A DNA stretch of 30,722 nt, taken from assembly GCA_001941025.1 (NCBI GenBank), contig MSHE01000008.1:1-30722 (forward strand), given 5' to 3'. Positions 15,584-25,046 of the stretch are shown here, in pieces. Each line of letters begins with the position of its first letter. The first letter of the stretch is position 1. This stretch comes from Lachnospiraceae bacterium Zagget3 (GTDB lineage Bacteria > Bacillota_A > Clostridia > Lachnospirales > Lachnospiraceae). The translations under genes were made by a program, and so were the position numbers. Below the pieces are notes generated by a model. That model did not search any database. It was not told where the DNA came from and was given only the letters and a program-made list of their open reading frames with translations.

Positions 15584-16208
15584 TGATTATGCAGAGGATG
15601 CCATGAGAAATCTCGGTGAAGCGGTGGACTATGCCGTGAATCTTTGTCAGATGGCTCCCGATGATTTTATGGCAATGTTTGTGACTGGCGGGATCGCCGA
15701 CCGGTTTGGCGATGGCGTGCCAAAGTATATCTGCGGTCTGTCGGGCACAGAATTGGCGATGAAAGTGATCCAACAGGCCGGAATCGAGCGTGAATTTCCG
15801 GGGCCGTCAACGTCTTATGATCGTTCGCCCGAATACTGGGCCGGCTGGGTGTTGGCTTATTATCAATGGTATAGCGGCCGCAGTTTTCGGGAAATTATGA
15901 ATTTTATTTCCATGGAAGAAATCATTTCGTTGTATTTCCCGCTGCATGAGGCAAGTGAAGACAAATTTGTGGACACGCTGGAACAGATCATCCAGCAGGA
16001 ACATCCTGCAACAAAGCTGCAGACGTTGCGGCGCCTCGCCTGCTATTCACAAAAGATGCTCGCCGAAAAGTCTGGTGTGTCGCTTCGCATGATTCAGCAG
16101 TATGAGCAGCGGGCAAAAGATATCAATAAAGCCTCCGCCATTCATTTGGAGGCGTTGGCGCGGGCGCTGGGCTGTCGCATGGAGGATCTGCTGGAACCGG
16201 TGGCATGA
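15564..16208 (+). CDS. Probable antitoxin: DUF3791-like N-terminus plus XRE helix-turn-helix
   Basis: The 214-residue protein has an N-terminal part (about 1-75) with DFMAMFVTGGIADRFGDG and GLSGTELAMKVIQ, resembling small DUF3791-type partners of DUF3990 proteins. A middle region (about 85-140) with SPEYWAGWVLAYYQWYSGRS and FPLHEASEDKFVD is shared by a widespread uncharacterised Firmicute family. Residues about 149-212 form an XRE-type HTH (TLRRLACYSQKMLAEKSGVS, then LRMIQQYEQRAKDINKA). GGGAGGAGGT precedes the ATG inside the toxin gene, so the two are translationally coupled. It probably neutralises the toxin through its N-terminal and middle parts and represses the operon with the HTH (inference). 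Toxin-before-antitoxin order is less common but known. Confidence 0.75.
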   Translation: MIRAYTDDYAEDAMRNLGEAVDYAVNLCQMAPDDFMAMFVTGGIADRFGDGVPKYICGLSGTELAMKVIQQAGIEREFPGPSTSYDRSPEYWAGWVLAYYQWYSGRSFREIMNFISMEEIISLYFPLHEASEDKFVDTLEQIIQQEHPATKLQTLRRLACYSQKMLAEKSGVSLRMIQQYEQRAKDINKASAIHLEALARALGCRMEDLLEPVA

Positions 16209-16274
16209 CGCGCAATCCAAAGACGAACCATAAGCCTTACACAACTTAGACTGGTAATACCGAACAAGGTATGC

Positions 16275-16280
16275 TATACT
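16275..16280 (+). promoter_or_regulatory. Probable -10 box of glnA
   Basis: TATACT at 16275-16280 is the best -10 candidate. The -35 position 17 bases upstream reads TGGTAA and is weak, which would suit an activated promoter. It would give a leader of about 100 bases. Confidence 0.4.
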
Positions 16281-16310
16281 TGTACCGCAAATTCAGTATA
16301 TAAGAACGAT

Positions 16311-16350
16311 GCCGACAAAGAAGTCTCCGACGGGGAACGTGTCGGCTTCT
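16311..16350 (+). promoter_or_regulatory. glnA leader with mutually exclusive hairpins
   Basis: GTCGGC at 16341-16346 can pair with GCCGAC at 16311-16316. Alternatively GTCGG plus CTTCT (16341-16350) can pair with CCGAC (16327-16331) and AGAAG (16319-16323), leaving a 3-base bulge. A short stem GAC/GTC around the hexaloop AAAGAA (16314-16325) also carries A1 and G4, as in ANTAR target loops, but has only three base pairs. The gene after glnA encodes an ANTAR protein, so an RNA-level switch is plausible but unproven. No clear U-run follows. Confidence 0.4.
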
Positions 16351-16386
16351 CTTATCGAAAAAAATTTCGCGCAGGAGGGAAAAACC

Positions 16387-17718
16387 ATGAGCATCTACAC
16401 GAAAGAAGACATCATCCGGATCGTGGAGGAGGAGGATGTCGAGTTTATCCGGCTGCAGTTTACGGATCTGTTCGGGAAGTTAAAGAACGTGGCGATCACG
16501 AGCAGCCAGCTGGAGAAGGCGTTGACCAACCAGTGCATGTTTGACGGATCGTCCATCGAGGGTTTTGTGCCAATCGAGGAGTCGGATCTCTATCTGCACC
16601 CGTGCCTCGACACGTTTACGATCTTCCCCTGGCGGCCGCAGCAGGGCAAGGTGGCGCGCTTTATCTGCGATGTCTACCTCCCGGAGGGCACGCCGTTTGA
16701 GGGAGACCCGCGGCTGGTCTTAAAGCGGGCGGTCGCGCAGCTGGAGGAGATGGGCTACACCTTCGAGGTCGGGGCGGAGTGTGAATTTTTCCTGTTTGAC
16801 TCGGACGAGCGGGGCCTTCCCACCACCCATACCGGCGAGATGGCGGGCTGTTTTGAGATGGGCCCGAACGACTTCGGCGAGAATGCCCGCCGCGACATGG
16901 TCTTAACGCTCGAGGAGATGGGATTCGAGATCGAAGCGTCCCACCACGAAGCTTCGCCGGGGCAGCACGAGATCGATTTCAAATACGAACCGGCGCTGCA
17001 GGCCGCGGACAACCTCATGACCGCCAAGCTGGCGATCAAGACGGTGGCCAGGCGCCACGGCATGTACGCGACCTTTATGCCGAAGCCGACTTCCAAAGAC
17101 ACCGGATCCGGCATGCATATCAACATGTCGCTCGAGAAGGACGGGAAAAACGTGTTCTCCGATCCGTCCGACGAACACGGTCTGAGCAAAGAGGCCTACT
17201 ATTTTATCGGGGGACTGATGAAGCACGTCTACGGCATGTCCGCCGTTACGAATCCGCTTGTCAATTCCTACAAACGTCTGATATCCGGGTTTGAGGCGCC
17301 GATCCACATCGCGTGGTCGGTAGAAAACCGGACGCCGCTCATCCGCATTCCCGCCGTGCGCGAGGGCAATATGCGCGTGGAGCTGCGGAGTCCCGATTCC
17401 GCGGCGAATCCGTATCTGGCGATCGCGCTGTGTCTGCTGGCGGGCCTGGACGGAATCAAAAATGAGATCCTGCCGCCGTCCGACATTGACAAAAACATCT
17501 ATCAGCTCTCCGATGAGGAGTGCGAGCGGCTCGGCATCCGCAAGCTCCCGGCCAATCTGAAGGACGCGCTTTCCGCCATGGAGGAGGACGCGTTTGTCCG
17601 CGAGGTGCTGGGCGATCACATCACCGATGCCTATCTGGACGCGAAGAAGAGAGAGTGGGACACGTACTGCCGCACGGTCAGTGAGTGGGAGACAGCGGAG
17701 TATCTGAACAAATATTAA
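16387..17718 (+). CDS. glnA: Glutamine synthetase, type I
   Basis: The enzyme makes glutamine from glutamate, ammonia and ATP, the main entry of ammonia into metabolism. The start is the ATG at 16387, after GCAGGAGGG; the open frame from 16309 covers the leader only. The 443 residues match the short GSI-alpha form of Firmicutes. Visible features are FTDLFGKLKNV, MFDGSSIEGF, the metal-ligand GAECEFFLF, SHHEASPGQHEIDFKY, the ATP-site KPTSKDTGSGMHINMSL, and the glutamate-site NRTPLIRIPA. The short form normally lacks adenylylation and is controlled by feedback and gene regulation. An ANTAR regulator gene follows after 15 bases. Confidence 0.97.
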   Translation: MSIYTKEDIIRIVEEEDVEFIRLQFTDLFGKLKNVAITSSQLEKALTNQCMFDGSSIEGFVPIEESDLYLHPCLDTFTIFPWRPQQGKVARFICDVYLPEGTPFEGDPRLVLKRAVAQLEEMGYTFEVGAECEFFLFDSDERGLPTTHTGEMAGCFEMGPNDFGENARRDMVLTLEEMGFEIEASHHEASPGQHEIDFKYEPALQAADNLMTAKLAIKTVARRHGMYATFMPKPTSKDTGSGMHINMSLEKDGKNVFSDPSDEHGLSKEAYYFIGGLMKHVYGMSAVTNPLVNSYKRLISGFEAPIHIAWSVENRTPLIRIPAVREGNMRVELRSPDSAANPYLAIALCLLAGLDGIKNEILPPSDIDKNIYQLSDEECERLGIRKLPANLKDALSAMEEDAFVREVLGDHITDAYLDAKKREWDTYCRTVSEWETAEYLNKY

Positions 17719-17733
17719 AAGGCGGCAAACGGC

Positions 17734-18282
17734 GTGACAGGAATCATTATCGCGTTCCCCAGCCTGGAGGCGGGGGAAAAAATAAGAGCGATCCTTGTCC
17801 GCAACGGATTTCATGTGGCCGGAGTCTGCACCAGCGGCGCTCAGGCGATCCAGGAGACGAATGAGCTGGATGACGGTGTGGTGCTTTGCAGTTACCGTTT
17901 GCCGGATATGATGTATCGCGAATTAAAAGAATATCTCCCTCCCGGATTTCGTATGGTCACGGTCTCTTCCCGGAATCAGTGGGCCGAGAACGGCGAGGCC
18001 GACGAGATCAGTCTGTCCCTTCCCTTACAGACGCACGAACTGCTCTCCACGATGGAGATGGTGGTCTACAACGTGCGCGGGGCGAGGAAGAAGACGAAGC
18101 CCAAGGGAAAAGTGCGCTCTCCGGAGGAGCAGGAGCTCATTGAGCGGGCCAAGGGGATCCTCATGTCCCGGAACAACATGACTGAGGAGGAGGCCCACCG
18201 TTATCTGCAAAAAACGAGCATGGACAACGGGACGACATTTACGGAGACGGCGCAGATGATCCTGGCGATGCTGGACGGGTGA
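17734..18282 (+). CDS. ANTAR-domain RNA-binding antiterminator with degenerate receiver domain
   Basis: The 182-residue protein starts at GTG 17734, 15 bases after glnA, with a weak AAAGGCGG ribosome site. Residues about 130-180 form the ANTAR domain (LIERAKGILMSRNNMTEEEA, then HRYLQKTSMDNGTTFTETA), which binds paired hexaloop hairpins in mRNA leaders and blocks terminators. The N-terminal 115 residues have receiver-like layout, but the acidic pocket is absent (IIIAFPSLE), the phospho-acceptor position reads Ser (LCSYRLPDM) and the conserved Lys position reads Leu (SLPLQTHELL). It is therefore unlikely to be phosphorylated. Its place behind glnA suggests that it regulates nitrogen genes, glnA first among them (inference). 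Confidence 0.88.
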   Translation: MTGIIIAFPSLEAGEKIRAILVRNGFHVAGVCTSGAQAIQETNELDDGVVLCSYRLPDMMYRELKEYLPPGFRMVTVSSRNQWAENGEADEISLSLPLQTHELLSTMEMVVYNVRGARKKTKPKGKVRSPEEQELIERAKGILMSRNNMTEEEAHRYLQKTSMDNGTTFTETAQMILAMLDG

Positions 18283-18300
18283 ATGCCCCTGCGCTATAAT
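18272..18300 (+). promoter_or_regulatory. Possible promoter of dapL
   Basis: TATAAT at 18295-18300 is a perfect -10 box. The -35 position 17 bases upstream (TGGACG, 18272-18277) is a poor match and lies inside the end of the ANTAR gene. The leader to the ATG at 18338 would be about 30 bases. Confidence 0.45.
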
Positions 18301-18337
18301 AGAGCGGAACCAGTAGTAGGAAATAGGAGTAGAGAGT

Positions 18338-19552
18338 ATGTTTAAAATCAACGAAAATTATCAGAAACTGCCGGGGAGCTATCTCTTCAGCACCATCGCG
18401 AAGAAGGTGAACGAGTATCAGGCGGCGCATCCGGACGCGACGCTGATCCGACTGGGGATCGGCGACGTGACACAGCCTCTGGCGCCCGCCGTCATCGAGG
18501 CGCTTCACAAAGCGGTCGATGAGATGGGGCAGGCGGAGACGTTCCGCGGCTACGCGCCGGATCTCGGCTACGACTTTCTCCGGAACACGATTGCGGAGAA
18601 TGATTATAAGGCGCGCGGCTGTTCCATCGGCCCGGACGAGATCTTTGTCTCGGACGGCGCGAAGAGCGACTCCGCCAATATTCAGGAGATCTTTGACGTG
18701 AGTGACCGCATCGCGGTCTGCGACCCGGTCTACCCGGTGTATGTGGACTCCAACGTGATGGCCGGACGGACGGGCACCTACGATCCGGAGAGCGGGATGT
18801 GGAGCGATGTGATCTACATGCCCTGCGTGAAAGAGAACGGGTTTGTGCCGGAGTTTCCGAAGGAGACGCCGGACCTGATCTACCTGTGCCTGCCGAACAA
18901 TCCGACCGGCACGACGCTTACGAAAGACCAGCTGCAGGCGTGGGTGGACTACGCGAACCGCGTCGGCGCGGTGATCCTCTACGACGGCGCCTACGAGGCC
19001 TATATCAGCGAGGACAATGTGGCGCACTCCATCTACGAGTGTGACGGGGCCGAGACCTGCGCGATCGAGATGCGCAGCTTCTCCAAGAACGCGGGGTTCA
19101 CCGGCCTGCGCCTTGGCTTCACGGTCGTGCCGAAAGCCCTGCAGTGCGGCGAGGTCTCCTTAAACGCGATGTGGACGCGCCGTCACGGCACGAAATTCAA
19201 CGGGGCGCCGTACATCGTGCAGCGCGCCGGGGAGGCCTGCTACAGTGAGGCCGGCAAAGCCCAGCTCGCCGAGCAGGTCGGCTATTACATGAAAAATGCC
19301 GCCGCGATCCGCGAAGGCCTCGCCGAGGCCGGCTTCGAAACCTTCGGCGGCGTCAACGCGCCGTACATCTGGCTGTCCACGCCGGAAGGCATGACGTCAT
19401 GGGAATTCTTCGACTACCTGCTCGAGACAGCAAATGTTGTAGGAACGCCCGGCTCGGGCTTCGGACCGAGCGGAGAGGGGTACTTCCGCTTAACGGCATT
19501 CGGCACCTACGAAAATACGGTAGCTGCACTTGAGCGAATCAAACAACTTTAA
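18338..19552 (+). CDS. dapL: LL-diaminopimelate aminotransferase
   Basis: The PLP enzyme makes LL-diaminopimelate directly from tetrahydrodipicolinate and glutamate. It bypasses the succinylated or acetylated route to lysine and peptidoglycan. The 404 residues carry the DapL signatures: [20 protein letters not shown] at the N-terminus, [53 protein letters not shown], and the PLP lysine in [26 protein letters not shown] precedes the ATG. Its product feeds the same pathway as DapA and DapB, encoded 3-5 kb away on the same strand. Confidence 0.95.
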   Translation: MFKINENYQKLPGSYLFSTIAKKVNEYQAAHPDATLIRLGIGDVTQPLAPAVIEALHKAVDEMGQAETFRGYAPDLGYDFLRNTIAENDYKARGCSIGPDEIFVSDGAKSDSANIQEIFDVSDRIAVCDPVYPVYVDSNVMAGRTGTYDPESGMWSDVIYMPCVKENGFVPEFPKETPDLIYLCLPNNPTGTTLTKDQLQAWVDYANRVGAVILYDGAYEAYISEDNVAHSIYECDGAETCAIEMRSFSKNAGFTGLRLGFTVVPKALQCGEVSLNAMWTRRHGTKFNGAPYIVQRAGEACYSEAGKAQLAEQVGYYMKNAAAIREGLAEAGFETFGGVNAPYIWLSTPEGMTSWEFFDYLLETANVVGTPGSGFGPSGEGYFRLTAFGTYENTVAALERIKQL

Positions 19553-19563
19553 TAGAGATAGTA

Positions 19564-19604
19564 AATGCAGCTACACATTGCGAAACTATTTGTGCAGCTG
19601 CATT
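19564..19604. terminator. Hairpin after dapL
   Basis: A 14-bp stem with one mismatch (AATGCAGCTACACA at 19564-19577 with TGTGCAGCTGCATT at 19591-19604) lies 11 bases after the dapL stop. No long T-run follows. It may stabilise the mRNA end, while element B provides the real terminator. Confidence 0.5.
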
Positions 19605-19627
19605 ATATTATGGAAAACTGTGTAAAG

Positions 19628-19822
19628 AAAAAACCCGCCCCGGCGCTTCGAGCGCGGACGGTAGGCAGATTTTCGCGAAGCTTCCCGAGCATAGCGCCTG
19701 CTGCGTGAGCGTGTCTGAGCCCGCGACAGCGGGCGAGTTCGCGGAAGCAGCAGGTAATAAGCGGCGCAGGGAAGCGCGAAAATCATGCCGTGTCCGCGGT
19801 GAAGCGCCGGGGCGGGTTTTTT
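19628..19822. other. Structured intergenic element B (terminator-wrapped, homologous to element A)
   Basis: A6 at 19628-19633 and T6 at 19817-19822 flank a perfect 16-bp outer stem (CCCGCCCCGGCGCTTC at 19634-19649 with 19801-19816). The core at 19654-19797 is the reverse complement of the element A core with only about ten differences. The small hairpin here reads GCCCGC-GACA-GCGGGC on the plus strand (19719-19734). Relative to A, one T-A pair has become C-G on both sides. The element lies between convergent dapL and typA and looks like a terminator for both. In A-orientation it is just downstream of typA, as A is just downstream of hisA. Confidence 0.85.
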
Positions 19823-19837
19823 ATAATACACTTTCCT

Positions 19838-21670
<1,833 letters not shown>

Positions 21671-21704
21671 ACCCGGCCTCCTTTCGTTTTTTCCAACGTG
21701 CAAC

Positions 21705-21733
21705 AGTATACTCATATTTGCCGCGCTTGGCAA
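21705..21733 (-). promoter_or_regulatory. Promoter of typA
   Basis: On the minus strand TTGCCA (21733-21728) and TATACT (21710-21705) are 17 bases apart, giving a leader of about 28 bases before the typA ATG at 21670. Confidence 0.75.
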
Positions 21734-21836
21734 GCGGATATTATCTTGCTTTTTTCGGCTTTTTGTTGTTTTTTGGGCGCGGATGTGCTATTGTACAAAT
21801 GGCTTTCTCTACAGATTGCCATAAGGAGGGATGACC

Positions 21837-22334
21837 GTGAGTAAGGGAAGAGTGCAGGTGATCTACGGATCCGGAAGAGGAAAGTCGGCAGCCGCGCTCG
21901 GCTATGCCGTTATGGAAGCGCGCAGAGGCGGATCCGTTGTCGTGATCGAATTTCTGAAAAAGAAAACGGGCGTGGATCCGGACAACGATATCCTCACCCG
22001 CCTGGAACCGGAAGTCCGTGTTTTTCGCTTCCAGAAGTCCGCGCAAGATTACGACGATCTCTCCGAAGAGGAACAGATAGAAGAGCAGAAGAATATGCGC
22101 AACGCGCTCGCCTACGTCCGCAAGGTGCTTCAGACGGGTGAGTGCAGCAGGGTGGTCCTGGATGAGGTGCTGGGTCTGGCGGATGACGGTATCGTTACGG
22201 AAGAGGATTTGATCAAGCTGCTCGAGATGCGGCCCGATGATATGGATGTCATCCTCACGGGGCGCGTACTCGGTGAGAGGTTGCGCGAATACGCGGATGA
22301 CATCTTCGAGATCCATGCCGAAAAGAATCGCTAG
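21837..22334 (+). CDS. CobA/CobO-like P-loop protein (possible ATP:corrinoid adenosyltransferase)
   Basis: The 165-residue protein shows the family pattern of QVIYGSGRGKSAAALGYAVM (P-loop), VVVIEFLKKK, SRVVLDEVLGLADDG and DVILTGRVL. CobA/CobO/BtuR enzymes adenylate cobalt in corrinoids. The likely start is GTG 21837, because AGGAGG ends 7 bases before it. The ATG at 21831 is only one base past that site and would add two residues. The P-loop reads GSGRGKS where true adenosyltransferases have GNGKGKT, the protein is shorter than the usual 190-200 residues, and no cobalamin genes are near. It may therefore be a divergent relative with another role. Confidence 0.7.
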   Translation: MSKGRVQVIYGSGRGKSAAALGYAVMEARRGGSVVVIEFLKKKTGVDPDNDILTRLEPEVRVFRFQKSAQDYDDLSEEEQIEEQKNMRNALAYVRKVLQTGECSRVVLDEVLGLADDGIVTEEDLIKLLEMRPDDMDVILTGRVLGERLREYADDIFEIHAEKNR

Positions 22335-22351
22335 TGAGAGGAGAAAAGCAA

Positions 22352-23236
22352 ATGGCTATTTTTAAGGGAGCCGGTGTCGCGATTGTGACACCGATGCAGG
22401 AGGACTATAAAATAGACTATGAGGCGCTTCGGGCCAACATCGATTATCAGATCGACAACGGCACGGACGCCATCATCATCGCGGGGACGACGGGAGAGAG
22501 CGCCACACTCTCGGAGCAGGAGCATGTGGACGTGATCAAGGCCGCCGTCGAGTTTACGAAGCAGCGGGTGCCCGTCATCGCGGGTACCGGCAGCAATTCC
22601 ACCCAGACCGCCATCGAGCTGTCCGAGGCGGCGGAGCGCTGCGGCGCGGACGCCGTGCTGGTCGTAACGCCCTATTACAACAAGTCCACGCAAAAGGGTC
22701 TTGTGGCGCATTATACGGCGATCGCGAATGCCGTCAAGTGCCCGCTCATCATCTACAATGTCCCGTCCCGGACAGGGTGCAACATTCTCGCGCCGACCGT
22801 GGCGGAGCTGGTAAACAACGTGCCGAACATTGTGGGGATCAAGGACGCCGCGAGCGACATGGTGCAGTCGGCGCGGATGATGCACTTGTGTGACGGCAAT
22901 CTGGAACTCTACTCCGGCGAGGACGGGCAGGTCCTGCCGCTTTTGTCCGTCGGAGGCATCGGCGTGATCTCCGTTATGTCCAACATCGCGCCGAGACAGA
23001 CGCACGACATGGTGATGGAGTATCTGGAGGGCGACCGCGCGAAGGCGAGACAGATTCAGGTGGACGCGATTCCGTTGATCGACGCGCTGTTCTCGGAAGT
23101 GAATCCGATCCCGGTCAAAGCGGCGATGAAGATGCTTGGTATGCAGGCCGGGCCGCTGCGCCCGCCGTTGACGGAGATAGAAGAGACACATAAAGAGGCG
23201 CTGCGGCAGGAACTCGTCAACTTCGGGCTGCTGTGA
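22352..23236 (+). CDS. dapA: 4-Hydroxy-tetrahydrodipicolinate synthase
   Basis: The enzyme condenses pyruvate with aspartate semialdehyde, the first step of the diaminopimelate/lysine branch. The start is the ATG at 22352, after GAGAGGAG; the frame from 22334 adds six residues without a ribosome site. The 294 residues form a TIM barrel with GTTGESATLSEQEH, the Tyr of TPYYNKSTQKGLVAHY, YNVPSRTGCN, and the Schiff-base lysine in VGIKDAASDM. It starts 17 bases after the CobA-like gene. dapB follows after a hairpin. Confidence 0.97.
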   Translation: MAIFKGAGVAIVTPMQEDYKIDYEALRANIDYQIDNGTDAIIIAGTTGESATLSEQEHVDVIKAAVEFTKQRVPVIAGTGSNSTQTAIELSEAAERCGADAVLVVTPYYNKSTQKGLVAHYTAIANAVKCPLIIYNVPSRTGCNILAPTVAELVNNVPNIVGIKDAASDMVQSARMMHLCDGNLELYSGEDGQVLPLLSVGGIGVISVMSNIAPRQTHDMVMEYLEGDRAKARQIQVDAIPLIDALFSEVNPIPVKAAMKMLGMQAGPLRPPLTEIEETHKEALRQELVNFGLL

Positions 23237-23317
23237 TGCCCTGCATAAAGCGATCCAAGGTATCATAAACGATAAGTGATTGGCTGATTTTGTATGAACG
23301 GATTTGAGTACTGCTTG

Positions 23318-23338
23318 CCCCCGCCGGCACGGCGGGGG
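23318..23338. terminator. GC-rich hairpin between dapA and dapB
   Basis: CCCCCGCCG and CGGCGGGGG form a perfect 9-bp stem with a 3-base loop, followed by TAAATTTATT instead of a clean T-run. It may be a weak terminator or attenuator that lowers dapB expression relative to dapA. Confidence 0.5.
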
Positions 23339-23367
23339 TAAATTTATTATATGGGAGGACAATGATC

Positions 23368-24126
23368 ATGATCAAAATCATTCTAAACGGCTGCAACGGA
23401 CATATGGGAGGCGTGATCAGCGAATTGTGCGCGGCGGAGGACGATCTCACCATCGTGGCGGGAGTGGATCTCGACGCAACCCAAAAATTCGACTATCCGG
23501 TCTGCCATGCGCTTTCGGACTGCGGGGAACAGGCCGATGTGGTTATCGACTTTTCCAATCCCGTCTGTACGGACGCGGTGATCGCCTACTGTGTCTCGAG
23601 TCAGACCCCGGTTGTCCTGTGCACAACGGGGCTTTCCGAGGATCAGGAGGAGGTCGTTCGGGAGGCCGCGCGGGAGGTCGCCGTCCTGAAATCGGCGAAC
23701 ATGTCCCTCGGCATCAACACGCTGATCGAGCTCTTAAAGCCGGCGGCCAAGGCGCTCGCGGGAGCCGGGTTTGACGTTGAGATCATAGAGAAACATCACA
23801 ACAGAAAACTCGACGCGCCGAGCGGCACGGCACTCATGCTGGCGGACTCCGTCAACGAGGCGATGGACGAGGCGTACGAGTACAAGCTGGACCGCTCGAA
23901 AGACCGCGAAAAACGCGGGGCGCACGAGATCGGGATCCAGTCCATCCGCGGCGGCAACATCGTGGGGGAGCACGAAGTGCTCTTCTGCGGGACGGACGAG
24001 GTCGTCTCCTTAAAGCACACGGCCAATTCCCGGGCAATCTTCGCGAAGGGCGCGCTGGAGGCCGCGCGTTTTCTCGCCGGCAAACCGGCCGGGTTTTATG
24101 ACATGAGCGATGTGATCCGCGGCTGA
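23368..24126 (+). CDS. dapB: 4-Hydroxy-tetrahydrodipicolinate reductase
   Basis: The enzyme reduces the DapA product to tetrahydrodipicolinate with NAD(P)H, and DapL then aminates that product. The 252 residues have the Rossmann loop NGCNGHMGG near the N-terminus, VIDFSNP, CTTGLSEDQ, SANMSLGIN, the signature EKHHNRKLDAPSGTAL, and the C-terminal FAKGALEAARFL. The second ATG (23368) is preferred because GGGAGGA ends 8 bases before it; the ATG at 23362 is only two bases from that site. It ends just before the ATP synthase control region. Confidence 0.96.
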   Translation: MIKIILNGCNGHMGGVISELCAAEDDLTIVAGVDLDATQKFDYPVCHALSDCGEQADVVIDFSNPVCTDAVIAYCVSSQTPVVLCTTGLSEDQEEVVREAAREVAVLKSANMSLGINTLIELLKPAAKALAGAGFDVEIIEKHHNRKLDAPSGTALMLADSVNEAMDEAYEYKLDRSKDREKRGAHEIGIQSIRGGNIVGEHEVLFCGTDEVVSLKHTANSRAIFAKGALEAARFLAGKPAGFYDMSDVIRG

Positions 24127-24170
24127 GCCGAAAATCCGACGCGGGAATCCCACACAGCCCCTCGAAAAAG

Positions 24171-24209
24171 TTTTGGCAAAAAAAATCAAGATTTTGGCAA
24201 AAAAAATCA
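24171..24209. repeat. Phased A-tract direct repeats upstream of the atp promoter
   Basis: An 18-base unit beginning TTTTGGC and containing A8 occurs at 24171-24188 and 24192-24209. The 21-base offset equals two turns of the helix. They end 9 bases before the -35 box and could act as an UP element, a bend or tandem protein sites. Confidence 0.6.
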
Positions 24210-24218
24210 GGGGAGGGG

Positions 24219-24248
24219 TTGAAATAATAATATGTGGTAGTGTATACT
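24219..24248 (+). promoter_or_regulatory. Promoter of the ATP synthase operon
   Basis: TTGAAA (24219-24224) and TATACT (24243-24248) are 18 bases apart. The leader to atpB would be about 67 bases and contains a 7-bp hairpin (24277-24296) with a six-base loop. Confidence 0.7.
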
Positions 24249-24321
24249 GTTCTATGTGTGAAAAAAACCCCAAACGGCGCCCAAAACACTGGGCGCGTGC
24301 AGTGGAAAGGGGGTGGTGGAT

Positions 24322-25014
24322 ATGAGCGATCTTGCAACAAACTTAAAAGACCAGTTGACAGTGGAGACTGTTTTTACGATTCCGATCGGTCCGGGGATCG
24401 AGATCGCGGAGTCCGTGGTGGTCATGTGGGGCGTCATGGCGGCGTTGATTATCGCCGCTCTTCTTTTGGTTCGCAATTTACGGGTCAAGGACCCCAGCGA
24501 CAAGCAGATCATGCTGGAGTTTGTGGTCGGCTGGTTCTACGGGATGTTTGACAAAATGCTCAATGAGAAGGCAAAGGGCTACGCCCCCTATCTGATGGGT
24601 GTCTGCCTGTTCATCGGAGCGGCAAACATTACCGGCATGGTCGGATTCAAACCACCGACGAAAGACCTAAACGTCACCATTGTTCTGGCGGCCATGAGTA
24701 TGGTGGTGATCGAATACGCTGGTATCCACGCGAACGGTTGGCGGGGCTGGGGCAGGGCCTTCACCAAGCCTGTCGGTCTTATCACACCGATCAATATGAT
24801 AGAGGTCGTGATCCGGCCATTCTCGCTGTGCATGCGACTGTTCGGCAATGTCCTCGGTTCGTTTGTCATCATGGAGCTGATCAAGACCGTGCTCCCTGAG
24901 GTGGTACCGATGGTACTAAGCCTATATTTCGACCTATTCGATGGGTTCATACAGGCATACATTTTTGTATTCCTAACGGCCCTATATATAAACGAAGCAG
25001 TAGAAGGTAACTAG
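24322..25014 (+). CDS. atpB: ATP synthase Fo subunit a
   Basis: This membrane subunit forms the ion channel against the c-ring. The ATG at 24322 lies about 8 bases after AAAGGGGG; two in-frame GTG codons just upstream (24313, 24316) overlap that site and are less likely. The 230 residues are hydrophobic, with the essential Arg at about 172 in [10 protein letters not shown] and the C-terminal [18 protein letters not shown] helix. [20 protein letters not shown] precedes the key helix, as in other bacterial a subunits. It begins the operon; no atpI is present in front. Confidence 0.95.
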   Translation: MSDLATNLKDQLTVETVFTIPIGPGIEIAESVVVMWGVMAALIIAALLLVRNLRVKDPSDKQIMLEFVVGWFYGMFDKMLNEKAKGYAPYLMGVCLFIGAANITGMVGFKPPTKDLNVTIVLAAMSMVVIEYAGIHANGWRGWGRAFTKPVGLITPINMIEVVIRPFSLCMRLFGNVLGSFVIMELIKTVLPEVVPMVLSLYFDLFDGFIQAYIFVFLTALYINEAVEGN

Positions 25015-25046
25015 GAAATCCAAGCTTTCAGGAAAGGAGAAACATT

